A DNA stretch of 64,000 nt. It comes from Trichaptum fuscoviolaceum (taxonomy: Eukaryota > Basidiomycota > Agaricomycetes > Hymenochaetales > Trichaptaceae). Below are positions 21,836 to 34,116 of this stretch, piece by piece. Position numbers and translations under genes: made by a program. The notes under the pieces were generated by a model. It worked only from the letters and a program-made list of their open reading frames with translations, was not told the DNA's origin and ran no database searches. The stretch covers positions 2,542,001 through 2,606,000 of the forward strand of contig CAJSYZ010000003.1 in the NCBI GenBank assembly GCA_910574455.1, in the 5' to 3' direction. The number at the start of each line of letters is the position of its first letter. Position 1 is the stretch's first letter.

Positions 21836-23700
21836 ATGGTCGAAGATACATCGGAGCTTCTCCACACCCCAAAGAAACGAGACGCGTCGTTCTACGTTGT
21901 TTTGCTCTTTTTCGTCGGGCCAATTTGGATTATCACGCCAATCTCATGGATGAATGTTATCTTCTGTATCGTTGACTATAAGGCACTACTACAGTCTCGT
22001 AGTCGAGAAGTGCTCTTTGCTGCTACGCTTTGTGAGGTGTGTACGTGTCTTTGTCGCGTGCCAGCATGTTTGACTGATGTATGTATCATGATAGGTCGGT
22101 TTCAGTCTTTATTACTATACCTTAGAACGCAAGATAGCAGCACCATCCAAGACCTCCCCAGGTAATCTCGTTGAGCTGCAAGCCGTATTCAAACGTGTTC
22201 TTCAATCCGGACTTGCGGAGCTACCGGATGATGGTGATGAAGAAAGTTTTGCCGATCGACCTGGTAGTCCTGCGGAAACTATAGAAAAACTTGAATACCT
22301 CGATAAGCGTGCAATCGACTTTAGACATCGACTGAGGACATGGTACGTAGTGCTTTTACTCTGGAATGAACATCGTTCTTACTCGAATACAAGGTTTGGA
22401 CACGTCCCATGGTCTAGACTTCGCCTTGAGCACTTGCATGCTTGGCTATATTGGACAACTTTCAATGACTCGCTTCCACCTCAAGCACTTATACCCCACA
22501 GTCATCGCACGGTACTTGACGAGGCCATTGCAATGTTAGAAAAACGCACCGGCTCCAAGATCCCTCCTGGTTCCGATCCATCAGTGAAGCCCATCCTCTT
22601 AACTCTTGATCCTGTGAACGTCCGTCAGAGACCGTTAATGTGGTATGTCGCAATAAAGATTGCTAATATGTGTCTACGGAAATGGTATGAGACTTTCCAT
22701 GGGATACATTACGGTCGGTTTAGAGACCTCGAGTCAGTGAATCTTCCTCCGTCTTTAGTATAATGTACAACTAACATGCACGTATCAAGATATCTTATTC
22801 GTATACCCCCTGGGTATGATAGGAAAACAGGTCCAGATCCCATTGTGTTCCTTCACGGCTTAGGGCTTGGACTTGCTCAATATGAGCAGGTGCTCTCACA
22901 CTTTGCCGCAGAGCTTCAAGACATCCCCTTCTTGGTTATTATTCAACCGCAGATTTCTCAGGATATCTTTCACCCACGTTTCCTGAAACCCATGCTTCGC
23001 CACGAGAAAGTTGCATGTATGAAGGGTTTGCTAGAGAAACTTGGATGGGCAGGCACTATCGACAAGAAGATGTATGGCGTCACTGTGCTCAGTCATTCAA
23101 AGTACGTTTGTTCCCCAATGACTTATACAATGTGGGAGTTTATAATGTGCCTTTCACAGTGGCTCCTACTCGCATGCCTGGATGCTGAAATCCTGTCCCG
23201 AGATCGTCAATCGCTCTTGTTTTGTCGACCCGGTCACATTCTGTTCTTGGGAAGGCGATGTCTGCTACAATTTCCTCTACAAGCCCTGTACGACAGGCGT
23301 TGAGCTGGTTATCCGTTACTTCGTTGGTACTGAGGTTGGAGTCGCCAACCTCCTGCAAAGACACTTCGACTGGCTGAGCAACTCCCTGTGGTTCGAGGAA
23401 ATCCCGAATGCACGCGACCCACAGAGGAGTCTATTTCTACTGGGTGGGAAAGATAGTATCGTAGATGCTGAGGTGAGCATCTTCTTCTATTGTGCTTGTA
23501 GATGACGATTGTTGATGGTGTTAAAGCGAGTCAAGAAGTATCTGACTTCCCATGGAGTCAGGAAGGGTCTAATGTTCGATCCTGAAGCTCGACATGGACA
23601 GTCACTGATTGTCGGTGGATCTGCCATGTCAAATGTCATGAAATGGCTCAAGGAACCCATCACACCGATCCCTCCAAGAGAACCAAAAGAATCCAATTAA
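21836..23700 (+). CDS. Membrane-anchored alpha/beta hydrolase, substrate unknown
   Basis: The ATG at 21836 opens a protein with one or two hydrophobic segments near its N-terminus (SFYVVLLFFVGPIWIITPIS and on). A cytosolic-looking stretch with LEYLDKRAIDFRHRLRTW and WSRLRLEHLHAWLYW follows, then a domain that starts WYVAIKIANMCLRKWYETFH. The alpha/beta hydrolase core begins at LIRIPPGYD with DPIVFLHGLGLGLAQYEQV (oxyanion HGLGLG). After an intron the nucleophile elbow reads LSHSNGSYSHAW, then FVDPVTFCSWEGDVCYNF, LFLLGGKDSIVD (candidate acid) and PEARHGQSLIVGG (candidate His). The elbow is S-x-S-x-G in place of G-x-S-x-G. Introns are short and frames join. The substrate cannot be told from sequence; a lipid ester is plausible given the anchor. 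Confidence 0.8.
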
Positions 23701-24016
23701 TACCCGCTTGCAACATATAGACGATAATTTAATGAAACTTAATGCCCCGGGCAGCTAATGAATGTTTGCCATCAAAACACACTCAACATACGGTTATACC
23801 CCTTTGCAATCATATCCTGGACCTTCGACTGGAATCTGCGCATTTTTTTTCTGCATCATTTTTTCAGAAGATCCTCTTTCAGGGTCAGGGTTTCCGGAGG
23901 AGAGGTGCTGGTACAGATGTACGTCCGTAAAATTTATTGTATTGCATGTATTTACAACATATAGACTGATCCATGTAATGAACGACTTTTCTTGATTTGG
24001 GTCACCCTTTTCATCC
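23701..24016. other. Convergent spacer, hydrolase and SDR
   Basis: 316 bp between two converging 3' ends. Small reading frames here have no domain. Nothing else is seen. Confidence 0.4.
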
Positions 24017-25012
24017 CTATGATCTCCGGAAATCTTTACATTCCTCTCCATCCCAACTGACGAACTGTCCACTTAAGGATTTCGGGGCCTGAAGTGAAAG
24101 CGCCGCGATGACATGTCCGGCATCTTCTGGTTTTACAAGCTTCCCTTCCGTGTGGGCCTGGACGAACCGCTGCATTTCCTTCGGAGGCATGTTCTCTGGA
24201 CCTTTCTCTCGTAAGAGCGCTTGCATCTGCGATGCACGTTTCAGAAACGTGCATTTTTGAATGTCTGCTAATGTACGCACCTGAGTATCAACCATGCCTG
24301 GTCGAAGGGCGACTGACACGATATCGGGCTCTTCTTGACCGAGTGTCCTGTGTGTTTTCAGTACTTATGCTGTGGTCAGTATACAACACATACGCATACT
24401 CACCGGCAGAGACTATTCATAGCGGCCTTGCTTGCATTGTACGGACCCCATCCGGGAAGACCTCCCACAGCAGAGCCTGAGCTAACGAATATAATCCGCC
24501 CGCCGTTCTCGCTTTTCTGCAGTTCTGGAAGAGCTGCTTGGACTGTGTAGACCAGAGAAAAGAAATTGACGTCAAAGTGGGTCCGCCAGTCGTCGACTTT
24601 CGAGGATGGTGCGCCTATCTTTCCGAGAGGCTCAAGGACGGCTGCGTTCAGAATTAATGCATCGAGATGTTGGTAAGTCTTGACGGCTAGGCCGACTGCT
24701 TCGCGCATTGCTGTTTCATCCGCTCTACGCACAGTTATCAGAATTATTTCGTAGTATGACTGTAAGCACTATCAGAGCTCACACATTTGCTTCGATTGTA
24801 AGTAGCGTGGCTGGATGTTTCTTAAGGAGATCAAGCAGTTCGGGAGTACGAGTTCTCGATACAGCGACAACTATCGCATTGAATTTCTCCAAAAGAATTG
24901 TGGCTACAGCCAGACCAATTCCTCTGATAATAATTGTGAGTGAAGTAATAAATATATTCGGTGACCAGTATTACTTGGAAGCACCTGTGACGAGGACAAC
25001 TGGCTTCGACAT
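24017..25012 (-). CDS. Short-chain dehydrogenase/reductase
   Basis: NAD(P)-dependent oxidoreductase of the classical SDR type, similar in layout to the yeast Irc24/YIR035C group. The ATG at 25012 gives MSKPVVLVTGASK, joined across a short intron to GIGLAVATILLEKFNAIVVA, which makes the TGxxxGxG cofactor motif. Next come SRTRTPELLDLLKKHPATLL, then ALILNAAVLEPLGK (the NAG-like motif as NAA), IIFVSSGSAVGG (catalytic Ser) and WGPYNASKAAMNSLCR (catalytic Tyr and Lys). SVALRPGMVDTQVR gives the PG motif after the active site. The C-terminus (SGQFVSWDGEECKDF) is usual for the group. The substrate is unknown. It is divergent from PDB1 with only 186 bp between the start codons. Confidence 0.88.
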
Positions 25013-25198
25013 GGCTGTATGCGATGTGGGTGTGGCGGAGATGACGAGAAGTCGATCAACGCGGACCTGAAAAGGCATCGAATGTCAGGGTCTCATATTT
25101 CCTAATTAGGCACTAGGTTGCGGAATATTTGTCCGTCCCCAAAATCTTGTCTTCCTCAAAATCTCTGGCAGCAGCCCAACGGTCTTCACATTCTCTCC
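25013..25198. promoter_or_regulatory. Short divergent promoter, SDR and PDB1
   Basis: Only 186 bp separate the two start codons, so the genes probably share a bidirectional promoter. No TATA box was recognised. Confidence 0.4.
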
Positions 25199-26632
25199 AT
25201 GGCTGCACGGTCTGCCCTCGCTCGTCTTGCGCCTGCTCTCTCTCGGCCTCGCGCACTACCCTCAGTAGCACGCCGGCTGGCGTTGGCGCGCGGGTATGCG
25301 ACTGAGAGCGAACACCAGGTATGGCGTGTCACCGTGTAGTTATTTTATTTCGATTTGTTATTGACTTATGGTCAAAATGTAGATGACCGTTCGTGAGGCG
25401 TTAAACACTGCTCTTGAGGAGGAGATGCTTCGTGATGACAAGGTCTTCGTCCTCGGTGAGGAGGTTGCACGATACAACGGTGCTTACAAGGCGAGTTCAT
25501 AATGATAAAGGTATTGCTGGCATCGTTTTTCTTACGAATTGACTATGTAGGTGACCAAAGGCCTGCTTGATAAGTTCGGCGAAAAGAGAGTGGTCGACAC
25601 GCCAATCACTGAAATGGGTTTTGCTGGTATCGCTGTTGGTGCCGCTCTTGCAGGCTTAAGACCAGTGTCAGTCCAATTGGTATCCACCACCCGACCGTAC
25701 CCCAACCTAATGCCACACTCTTACATAGTTGCGAGTTCATGACCTTCAACTTCGCTATGCAAGCCATTGACCAAATCGTTAACTCGGCTGGTAAGACGTA
25801 TTATATGTCTGGTGGCAACGTGCCGTGTCCCGTCGTCTTCCGTGGTCCTAATGGTGCCGCTGCTGGTGTCGCTGCCCAGCACTCGCAAGACTATGCCAGC
25901 TGGTATGGCCAAATCCCCGGCCTGAAAGTCGTCAGTCCATGGTCTGCAGAGGACTGCAAGGGATTACTGAAGGTAAGCACAATGACCTTGCAAGGTCGGC
26001 AAATATCGGGAACTGCTCCGTATGCTGACGTTCGCTGAATGGACGTAGTCGGCCATCCGTGATCCCAACCCAGTCGTCTTCCTCGAGAACGAGCTCCTGT
26101 ACGGTGTGACCTTCCCGGTGTCTGCAGATGTGTTATCAGACAACTTCCTGCTACCGATTGGCAAGGCCAAGGTCGAACTGGAGGGGTCGGACGTCACGAT
26201 CGTCGCGCACAGCAAGATGGTGACACACTCGCTCGAGGCTGCGGAGATTTTGGCGAAGGAGGGCATCAAGGCGGAGGTGATTAACCTGCGTAGTATTCGC
26301 CCTCTCGACATCGACACGATCAAGCGCTCGGTCAAGAAAACCAACCGGTATGTCCGCGAGCTCAACCCTCTGCTTTTAAAGCTTGCATTCTGACATGTGA
26401 TATTTGTAGATTAATGATTGTCGAGGGTGGTTTCCCCGCATTCGGCGTAGGTAGCGAGATTTGCGCGCAGATCGTTGAGAGTGAGGCGTTTGACTACCTC
26501 GATGCTCCCGTCGAGCGTGTCACCGGTGCCGATATCCCGACGCCATACGCTGCCAACCTTGAGGCACTCGCCTTCCCTGATACACCTCTTATTGTCAAGG
26601 TCGCCAAGCGCGCTCTCTACAGGACCAACTAG
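25199..26632 (+). CDS. PDB1: Pyruvate dehydrogenase E1 beta subunit, mitochondrial
   Basis: With E1 alpha, decarboxylates pyruvate using thiamine diphosphate in the mitochondrial pyruvate dehydrogenase complex. The ATG at 25199 opens an arginine-rich presequence ([20 protein letters not shown], then [13 protein letters not shown]). The mature enzyme starts at [20 protein letters not shown], then [20 protein letters not shown] (Glu that contacts the cofactor), [80 protein letters not shown], and the C-terminal domain with [20 protein letters not shown] and [20 protein letters not shown]. It ends [12 protein letters not shown]. Six or so short introns. The length and all motifs match fungal PDB1. 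Confidence 0.96.
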
Positions 26633-26939
26633 ACTGAGTCAACCTCTTGGTGACCTCCTTCACGTTCCATCTTCACCAGCCCATTTTATAGACATTAGCC
26701 AAAAGTTCTCTTGCTGCTCTTAGTCAATAACTTCTCCCCTTTTCGCACTGTTCCCCTTTCTTATTTGGAATTGGAGAGTAATTGGATTTCTTAATTGTGG
26801 GTGTGAGTGACTGACTTATGGTATGACCACATGTTTTGTCCAAGAATAAGTTATAAGCTGAACACCAAGAAATCCAAGATATCTAAATCACTAATCTAAC
26901 AAGCTACTTTTCTAGCATTAAAAGTTTGTTTCCCGCTAA
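26633..26939. other. Convergent spacer, PDB1 and HIS4
   Basis: 307 bp between converging 3' ends, AT-rich from about 26850. Nothing else is seen. Confidence 0.4.
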
Positions 26940-29626
26940 TTAATTACTTGTCAGACGTATGCGGACTGCATTCGCATGAGCTCCCAGTCCTTCGCAGTCC
27001 GCCAGTGTCGCAACCACGGGACCTAGCCTCTGCAGACCCTCCCTAGAAATCTCTTGCGAGGTAATGTGTTTCTGGAAAGACTGAGTGTTGACTCCGCTGA
27101 ACTGGCGTGCATACCCATTCGTTGGGAGCGTATGATTTGTGCCGGAGGCGTAGTCACCGCAACTAGTGAAGCAAAGTATTAAACCTTTGAGTTAATGTGA
27201 ACGTCACTTTTGTTTCCTACCTTTCAGGCGTATAAGGCCCAACAAACACACTTCCAGCGTTCTGGATCTTCGACACAACTTCTCTCGCTTGTTCAAGGTG
27301 CAAGATGAGGTGCTCCGGCGCGTAGTCGTTGGAGAACTCGATTGCTTCCTCGAGGGTGCTCGCTTTGACGATAAGGGACTTTGCGATGGATTCTCGGATA
27401 ATGTCGACACGCGGGAGGGCGCGTGCTTGAACGTCGACCTCCGCTTCGATGGCGACAAGGTGCATGGGCGAGAGGTCGACGGCGATGAGCACGACTTGCG
27501 AATCGATGCCGTGCTCGGCTTGGGAGAGTAAGTCAGCGGCGACGAAGGCGGGCTTGGCGGTGTGGTCAGCGATTACCTGTGGTGTGGTCGTATATCAGTC
27601 TGATCTAGTCGATGATTGTTGTAGAAATACTCACTAAGACTTCTGAGGGTCCAGCGGGCATGTCAATAGACACTAGCGCGTCTGTGTCGTTCTGAACCAG
27701 CATTTTCGCCGCAGTGACCCATTGGTTTCCCGGCCCGAAGATCTTATCAACCTTTGGGACTGTCTGCGTCCCGTAAGCTAGGGCTGCGACTGCTTGAGCG
27801 CCTCCAGCTCGTAGAATGGCCGAGGCTCCGACCAGATTAGCGACATACATGACCTCCGGAGAGACGCTCCCATCTGGTCTCGGGGGTGTTGCGAGGACGA
27901 TTTCCTTGCAACCAGCAACTTGCGCTGGAATACCGAGCATGAGAGCTGTAGACGGTAAGATGGCCGTCCCACCGGGGACATACAATCCTACACGCGCAAC
28001 GGGACGCGCAAATCGCGTGCACACGACCCCGGGCGTAGTCTCCACGACGAGCGGCGCCTGATCGACCTGCGCCGCGTGGAACTTGTAGATGTTCGCGTAC
28101 GCGACGTCGATGGCGCTGCGGACAGACTCTGGGATCACCATGCTCTCGGCGCTGAAGGGCGGGAACAGCACAGGTGTGTCGAGCGAGGCTTTGTCGAACT
28201 TAGCGGTGAGCTCGAGGAGCGCGGCATCGCCCCGCTGGCGGACGGAGTCCACTATGGGCTTGACCTTTGCGATCATTTCGTCTGAATTTAGGACGGGGCG
28301 TTTGAGAAGCGATGCTCTTTTCGCCGGGGCGATACCCTCCAGTGATTCTGTGCGCATGCGAATTGGTGCTCCCGGGACAGGTTTAGGCGGTGCAGGGGGA
28401 GGAGGGGGCGACGAAAGCTTGATATTAGTTATAGGCGCAGTGCTAATTGATGTCCGAGGTGTTGAAGACCATTGCGGTTTTGCGTGTCCTGGCCTGCGTG
28501 TCACTTTCTTTGCCTTCTTGTCTAAACTCTGCTCGATGTCAACGATACCCACTCCCGCTGCAACACAGCGCGTGAGCACAAAGTAAAGGAGGTCTGCTGC
28601 CTCGAACGCAATCTGTTCCTTCCCCTCCGCCTGGCAGAGCTCGTCGGCTTCCTCCATTATCTTTGCCCGAAGCAGCTCCGGATCGCTAAACAGTCGTCGT
28701 GTATAAGATTTTTCTGGCGCTGACTCTAGTCGTGCCAATAATGTCTCCTCTAAAGCGGCAAGACCAGAAAGATGGCCAAAGCAGGATGCTCGGTCAAGAT
28801 GGCAGAACCCTGCCCCGTGCTGCACGACGCTGAACTCCAGACTGTCTGCATCGCAGTCCAGTGTGATCTTCACAACATCCTGGACCGCGCCGGACGTCTC
28901 CCCTTTCTTCCACAGACCATGTTTGCGGCTTTGGTACACGCCTCGGCCTGTTGTGATGCTTTCCCTGATGGACTCGGCCGAAGAGTAAACTAAGCCCAAG
29001 GATTTACCGCCCTGTGGCCATGACGATACGACAGTGGGGAACAAGCCATCGGGTCGGTCGCTCGTGACTGGGGCGAGGAAAGCATCGACAATGTTCAACT
29101 TGTCAGAAGAAGTGGGACCGATAGTCAAGAGAGAGGTTGGTATAACAAGAGTGCCAGATGACTTCAATTGACGGATGGTGGAGGTGGACGGTGGGGAAGT
29201 GGCGGTCGACTGCACGAAGATAGACGAACCGGTGAAGAAGCGGGATATTGATGAGATGAATTCCGGGTCGACCGACGGTGTTTTCAAGAGCACACCAGAG
29301 ACTCCTCCCCTCAGTTTATCGGGAACAGCAGTGACATTCGCGACATCAAGTAGCAGGACGAGGCGGTTCGCCGGTATGACTCCTACGAGCTCCTTTGCCC
29401 ATGCAAGCGGGACGATGACCTTGTCCGCACCGTCATCGAGCCAGTGCACGACGTCGTCGAGGTTCGCCGATGTGCTGTGGTCAGCCAGAACGAAGTAGGA
29501 CACATGGTCGGGCAGTTTCCGGCGAGCCGCGAGGTCGACGGCAGGGATAATAAGGGGTGCTATTCTTGAGAGGGCAGAGACGAGCGCGTCGTCGCCATCA
29601 TCAAGAACGGCCACGAAGGTCGACAT
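26940..29626 (-). CDS. HIS4: Trifunctional histidine biosynthesis protein HIS4
   Basis: Carries out steps 2, 3 and the last two oxidations of histidine synthesis in one chain. The first exon (29626 to about 27635) has an N-terminal region of about 200 residues without catalytic motifs, then phosphoribosyl-AMP cyclohydrolase (residues about 215-290: [46 protein letters not shown]), then phosphoribosyl-ATP pyrophosphatase (about 305-370: [27 protein letters not shown]), a Pro-rich linker, and histidinol dehydrogenase from about 430 ([83 protein letters not shown]). After an intron follow [31 protein letters not shown] and [15 protein letters not shown], and after another [20 protein letters not shown]. 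Order and size match fungal HIS4. Confidence 0.96.
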
Positions 29627-30185
29627 TGTCGTGACGGGGACGATGAAGGAAGCTTGTCAAGGACGTGGAGGACGATGAAGACGGACAAAAAATTGGCTTG
29701 ATTTGGCGAGCAGACAGAGTTTACACCGGGCAGCTGACGTGACTCGACCTGGCTATATGCGTCATTTCTCCCGTGCCATCAGAACTTGAATGCAGTGCGC
29801 CCCAAGTGTACAAAGACAGGTACGAATCTGTGTTCTGGCTGCTTTTGCGCACAAAGAAGCAGTGTCTAACTGCGGAGTGAGAAATGAACAGTGGGCGTAT
29901 CTGGGAAATGAAAGGCAGAAGCGTCAATTGTGATTCGAAATGCCTCTTTGAGCGTTGTCGCCAACACCTGACAGCCATCGTCGACATTCCTTTGTATCTG
30001 GTTCATCAATCTGGGCGGAGAAGGCACTGCGACCGATCGCTTCCTCAGTCTAGGGCTCACGAATGAGGCCAACGCCCTCGTGCCTTCTGCTACAACAAAC
30101 CACCATTTGTCCCTATATATTGCCCATGCGCGGCGCTCGTGCCCTTTCAGAAAACCTGCGGTAGACACTATTCGCACCATCATCA
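29627..30185. promoter_or_regulatory. Shared promoter region of HIS4 and Argonaute
   Basis: 559 bp between two start codons facing away from each other. TGACTC at 29740-29745, about 115 bp before the HIS4 start, matches the core of the Gcn4/CpcA/CPC1 element used in fungal general amino acid control. TATATAT at 30114-30120 lies 66 bp before the Argonaute start codon. Small reading frames inside have no domain. Confidence 0.55.
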
Positions 30186-33100
30186 ATGCCGCCTAGAGCA
30201 TCGTCAACGCGCGCGAGTGGACGTGGGGGGCCGACGTCGAGAGGCGGTTCGTCGCGGGGAGGTGGTCCGTTGAGGGGAGGTGGTCCGTCGAGGGGTGGTC
30301 TTTCATCGGATGCTGCAGCTGCACCGTCTGCATCTGCACACATCACCACTGTTGGAGTAAAGCGAACGGCGTATGGCACCTCAGGTGTCCCCAAGGTTGT
30401 GCTCACAAACCACTTCCCTGTGTCGATTCCACAGGCCGTCATCTCGCATTATGACGGTACGTTCCCCGCTCCTTTCTTCTGTGTTACAGGCCTGACCATA
30501 ATATGAATTATTCTGCCAGTTGGTGAGGACATTCTTCCTTTGTATCTGTATGCAACATTGACTAACGATGCATTCAAGTTATCACGCCCTCCGAGAAGAC
30601 GCTTCCTGCGCGTCTCAATATGGACCTTATCACCCACTTACAGAATGTGGTGGCACCAGATGTGTTCACCCCAAAGGTTGTCTATGATGGGCGAAAGAAC
30701 ATCTTCTGTGCGTCGACTCTGAAGTTCCCCAACGGGGAAAACTCCTGCGAGGTACGCGTTCATTGAAGCCCCGAAGAAGATTTGCTGCTAACCTGCTCCT
30801 GCCAGTTTGATGTGTCGCTGGCCGACACGCGTACCCCTGACGTTCAGAGGACTGGGGACGCTGGAAGAGGTCCTAAAATTTACAAGATAAAGTTGAACAA
30901 GGTTGCAGAGATCAACCCAGTGTATGTATCAGGCCATTCTCATGTGTTGCAGCAATTCATAAGTTACATCAGTGTCTTGGAACGGTTCTTAGAAGGGAAG
31001 CAATCCCATGACAATGATGTCTTGACCGCAATAACAGTACGCTGCGGATTATCATATCTCTACTTTATATCTCTAAATTCTTAACTGCGCAGGCCCTGAA
31101 TGTTGTAATTCGCATGGAACCTACCTTGTAAGTTACGATTACCCTCTGATACTTTTGTGGTCTGAATCACTGGTGTAGAAAGTATCCTTTCAATGTTCGA
31201 TCTTTCTTCACTAATCAAGAGAAGATGGAGATAGGTCTAGGTATTGAACTTTGGCGAGGCTACTTTCAGTACGTGTTTTGATATATATTCAATACAAGTA
31301 CTGACCTCGTGAACAGATCAGTTCGGCCTGCTATTGGCAGGATGCTGATTAACATCGACATATCGACGGGAACGATGTATGTATTTGCACGACTGACCAA
31401 TTTGGGTTATTCTTTGACCGAGAGTGTTAATTTGTGTACCAGGTACAAACCTGGTCCCCTTATCAACCTATGCCTTGAATATGTCAAGAAGGTGGGGATT
31501 CCTCATGCGCTTGCTCCAAAGCGTGGCTTTCCGGAGCGTGAACGGCTACGTTTGCAACGGTTTATTTCCGGTATCCGGGTCCATACTGTACAAACCAGCG
31601 ACACCGGACGAGGAGCCAGGATGCCACGCGTGGTGAAAAAGATCAGCGCCAAAGGCGCGGCGGACCTGGAGTTCAGGATGCGTGAGGGTGGTACCATGAC
31701 CGTCGCAGCATACTTCAAGGGGGTGATGAACAAACCACTGCAGTTCCCCGACCTTCCGTGCGTGGAGGTCGGCTCCGGCGCACTTATCCCGCTGGAGCTC
31801 TGCACCGTCCCAGAAGGCCAGATCATGCGCAAGCAGGTACCCGCAGAGCTCACGAAGAACGTGCTTGAGTTTGCGACCAAGCCACCTCAAGAACGACTCC
31901 GCAGCATCAAGAATGGGCTAGGCGTGCTAGCCTACGGACAGTCGGAATACGTCCGACAGTTTGGTATGAAGCTTGAGTCGTTGGAACCTTTGAAGGTGAA
32001 TGCTCGACAACTACCTCCTCCGACTCTAAACTATGGCAAGGGAAGCAAGGTTACGCAAGTAGTAAGTACATAAATGACTTTGGCTGTATCGGTGATACCT
32101 GAATGAACGTTATCGTAGACGCCGCGGGACGGAAGCTGGAATGTATGTGATTTAAGAAGCTTCATTCATTGTCTCCACTCAAAAGTTCTTTCATAGATGG
32201 TAGGCAAACGTTTTTACCGCCCAGCTGCCATTACCGGATGGGTGGTGGTCATCTACGGAGGCCAGCAGCGTTTCAATTCTTCGGCAGCCGATAACATGGT
32301 GAACGGGTTACTCACGAGCTTCGACGAAGTTGGTACGTACTCTTGTTATCTACGTGCAATACTTGTACTTCATTCTCCTTTTGTTACCAAGGAATTCGTT
32401 GTGACGATAAAAAGCCTCTAATCAAATGGGAGAATGCGCAGGGAAATATCATTGCCGTCCGTCATTCTTGTTAATAATGTCAGTGTACCGCTGCTGATTA
32501 TTTTTATAGCAATTGAAGAGCGCCGGTGCGGAGTATAGGGATGTTAGGAAGATCCTGCCGAATTTGATTGTAACAGTTCTCCCAGAAGGGTCGACTGATA
32601 TCTACACCAGTATTAAACAGTAAGTCACACTTAAAATGTATTTAGTTTGTTAGTTGTTTACGGCCTTCTCTCAGCTTTGGAGACTGTCTGACTGGTGTCG
32701 CGACACAATGCCTTAAGGTCAACAAATGCTACAAGGCAAAGCCTCAGTATTATGCGAACGTCTGCCTTAAGTGTGTTTCATTTCAAGATCTTCAGAGGTT
32801 TTTTCCACTCATAATATATTACCATAGGATCAACGTGAAACTGGGAGGAATCAATACTGTTCCTGATCCCGCCTCTGTGCGATACTTGGCCGATCCAGCC
32901 AATCCTACCATTGTTATGGGTGCCGATGTCATCCACCCAGCTCCTGGGTCGGAGGGGCGGCCTTCGTTTACCTCCGTCGTGGGCAACGTCGACTCAGACA
33001 CGTCGAAGTACATTGCAACGACGAGGGTTCAGGAATCGAGACGCGAGATGATAGACGATTTGGAAGATATGAGCGCTGTAGGTCCCTCATCTGAAGTACA

Positions 33101-34116
33101 TTTTGTACGAGTCTTGATCTGATGGTTTGGTACTCAGCATATCTTGGACATGTATATGAAGTATCGAAAGAATGTCGAGAAGAAGGCGCAAATGCAGCCT
33201 CGTCGTATCATATTCTACCGAGGTACGTGCCCTTTCTGTTTCTAAATTCACCTTCAGGTATTGAACTGTTGTAGATGGCGTATCTGAAGGCCAATTTGCA
33301 CAAGTCCTCGAATATGGTGCGTCAATAGCTCCGTTTAATCAGTCTCTTGACTGACCTTCGTAATTTCTCATAACAGAGGTCCCTAAACTCCGCGGTATGC
33401 TGTATATGATGATTCAACATGGCCAATAAGTTCTTACTTCGTACTCTTGACCAGCGGCTTGCGAACGGCTTAATATCACCCCAAAGATCACTGTTATCGT
33501 CGTTGGCAAACGTCACCACGTGCGCTTTTTCCCGGAAAGGGCAACGGAGGGCGATAGGTCAGGCAACTGTCTTGCAGGTACCGTTGTAGATAGGGATGTC
33601 ACCAACCCCACCGAGAACGATTTCTACCTCCAAAGTCACGGTGGTCTCTTGGGTACAAGCAGGCCAGCGCATTATAATGTCCTTTTAGACGAGAATAACT
33701 TCACGTAAGTTGGGCCTCCGACTCACTTCTTAGATATGGGTTGATGTTTGATCCTATCCTTTCCCTTTCCTTCTTACCTCCTGCAGCCCGGACGGTCTGC
33801 AGCAGCTATCGTTTGCTCTTTGCCATGTCTATGCAAGATCCACGCGTTCCGTGTCTATTCCAGCTCCGGTCTATTGTATGTTGACTTCTTCTATCTAACA
33901 AGAGTTGAAAACTGATATTCTACACTTATAGACGCCGATATCGTGTGTTCTAGGGCACGGAATCACTTCGATCCTCAAGCGACGGATGGGATTCATTTCT
34001 CGGAGTCCGCTTCCGCGTCAGACGACCAGCAGCAGGTCACGACGACACTTGAAGCATATAAGAAAGCGTTCAAAGATCTGCATAAAAATGCGGCACTATC
34101 AATGTATTTCTCGTAA
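30186..34116 (+). CDS. Argonaute (PAZ-PIWI) with DEDD-type active site
   Basis: Small-RNA-guided slicer of RNA interference. The ATG at 30186 opens an Arg/Gly-rich tail ([20 protein letters not shown]). The N domain follows ([60 protein letters not shown]), then [10 protein letters not shown], the linker block [20 protein letters not shown] with [19 protein letters not shown] (about 31560-31870, with [15 protein letters not shown]), MID ([31 protein letters not shown]) and PIWI. Candidate catalytic residues are D at 32925-32927 (MGADVIHP), E at 33045-33047 (SRREMIDD), D split by an intron near 33222/33275 ([11 protein letters not shown]) and D at 33937-33939 ([16 protein letters not shown]), where animal AGO2 has His. 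The end is LSMYFS. At least fifteen exons. Family and slicer residues look intact. Confidence 0.94.

Noticed and set aside
16589..29626. Glutamine synthetase, IDH1, PDB1 and HIS4 as a metabolic gene cluster
   Set aside because: They are mixed with unrelated genes on both strands and belong to different core pathways; fungal housekeeping genes often fall together by chance.
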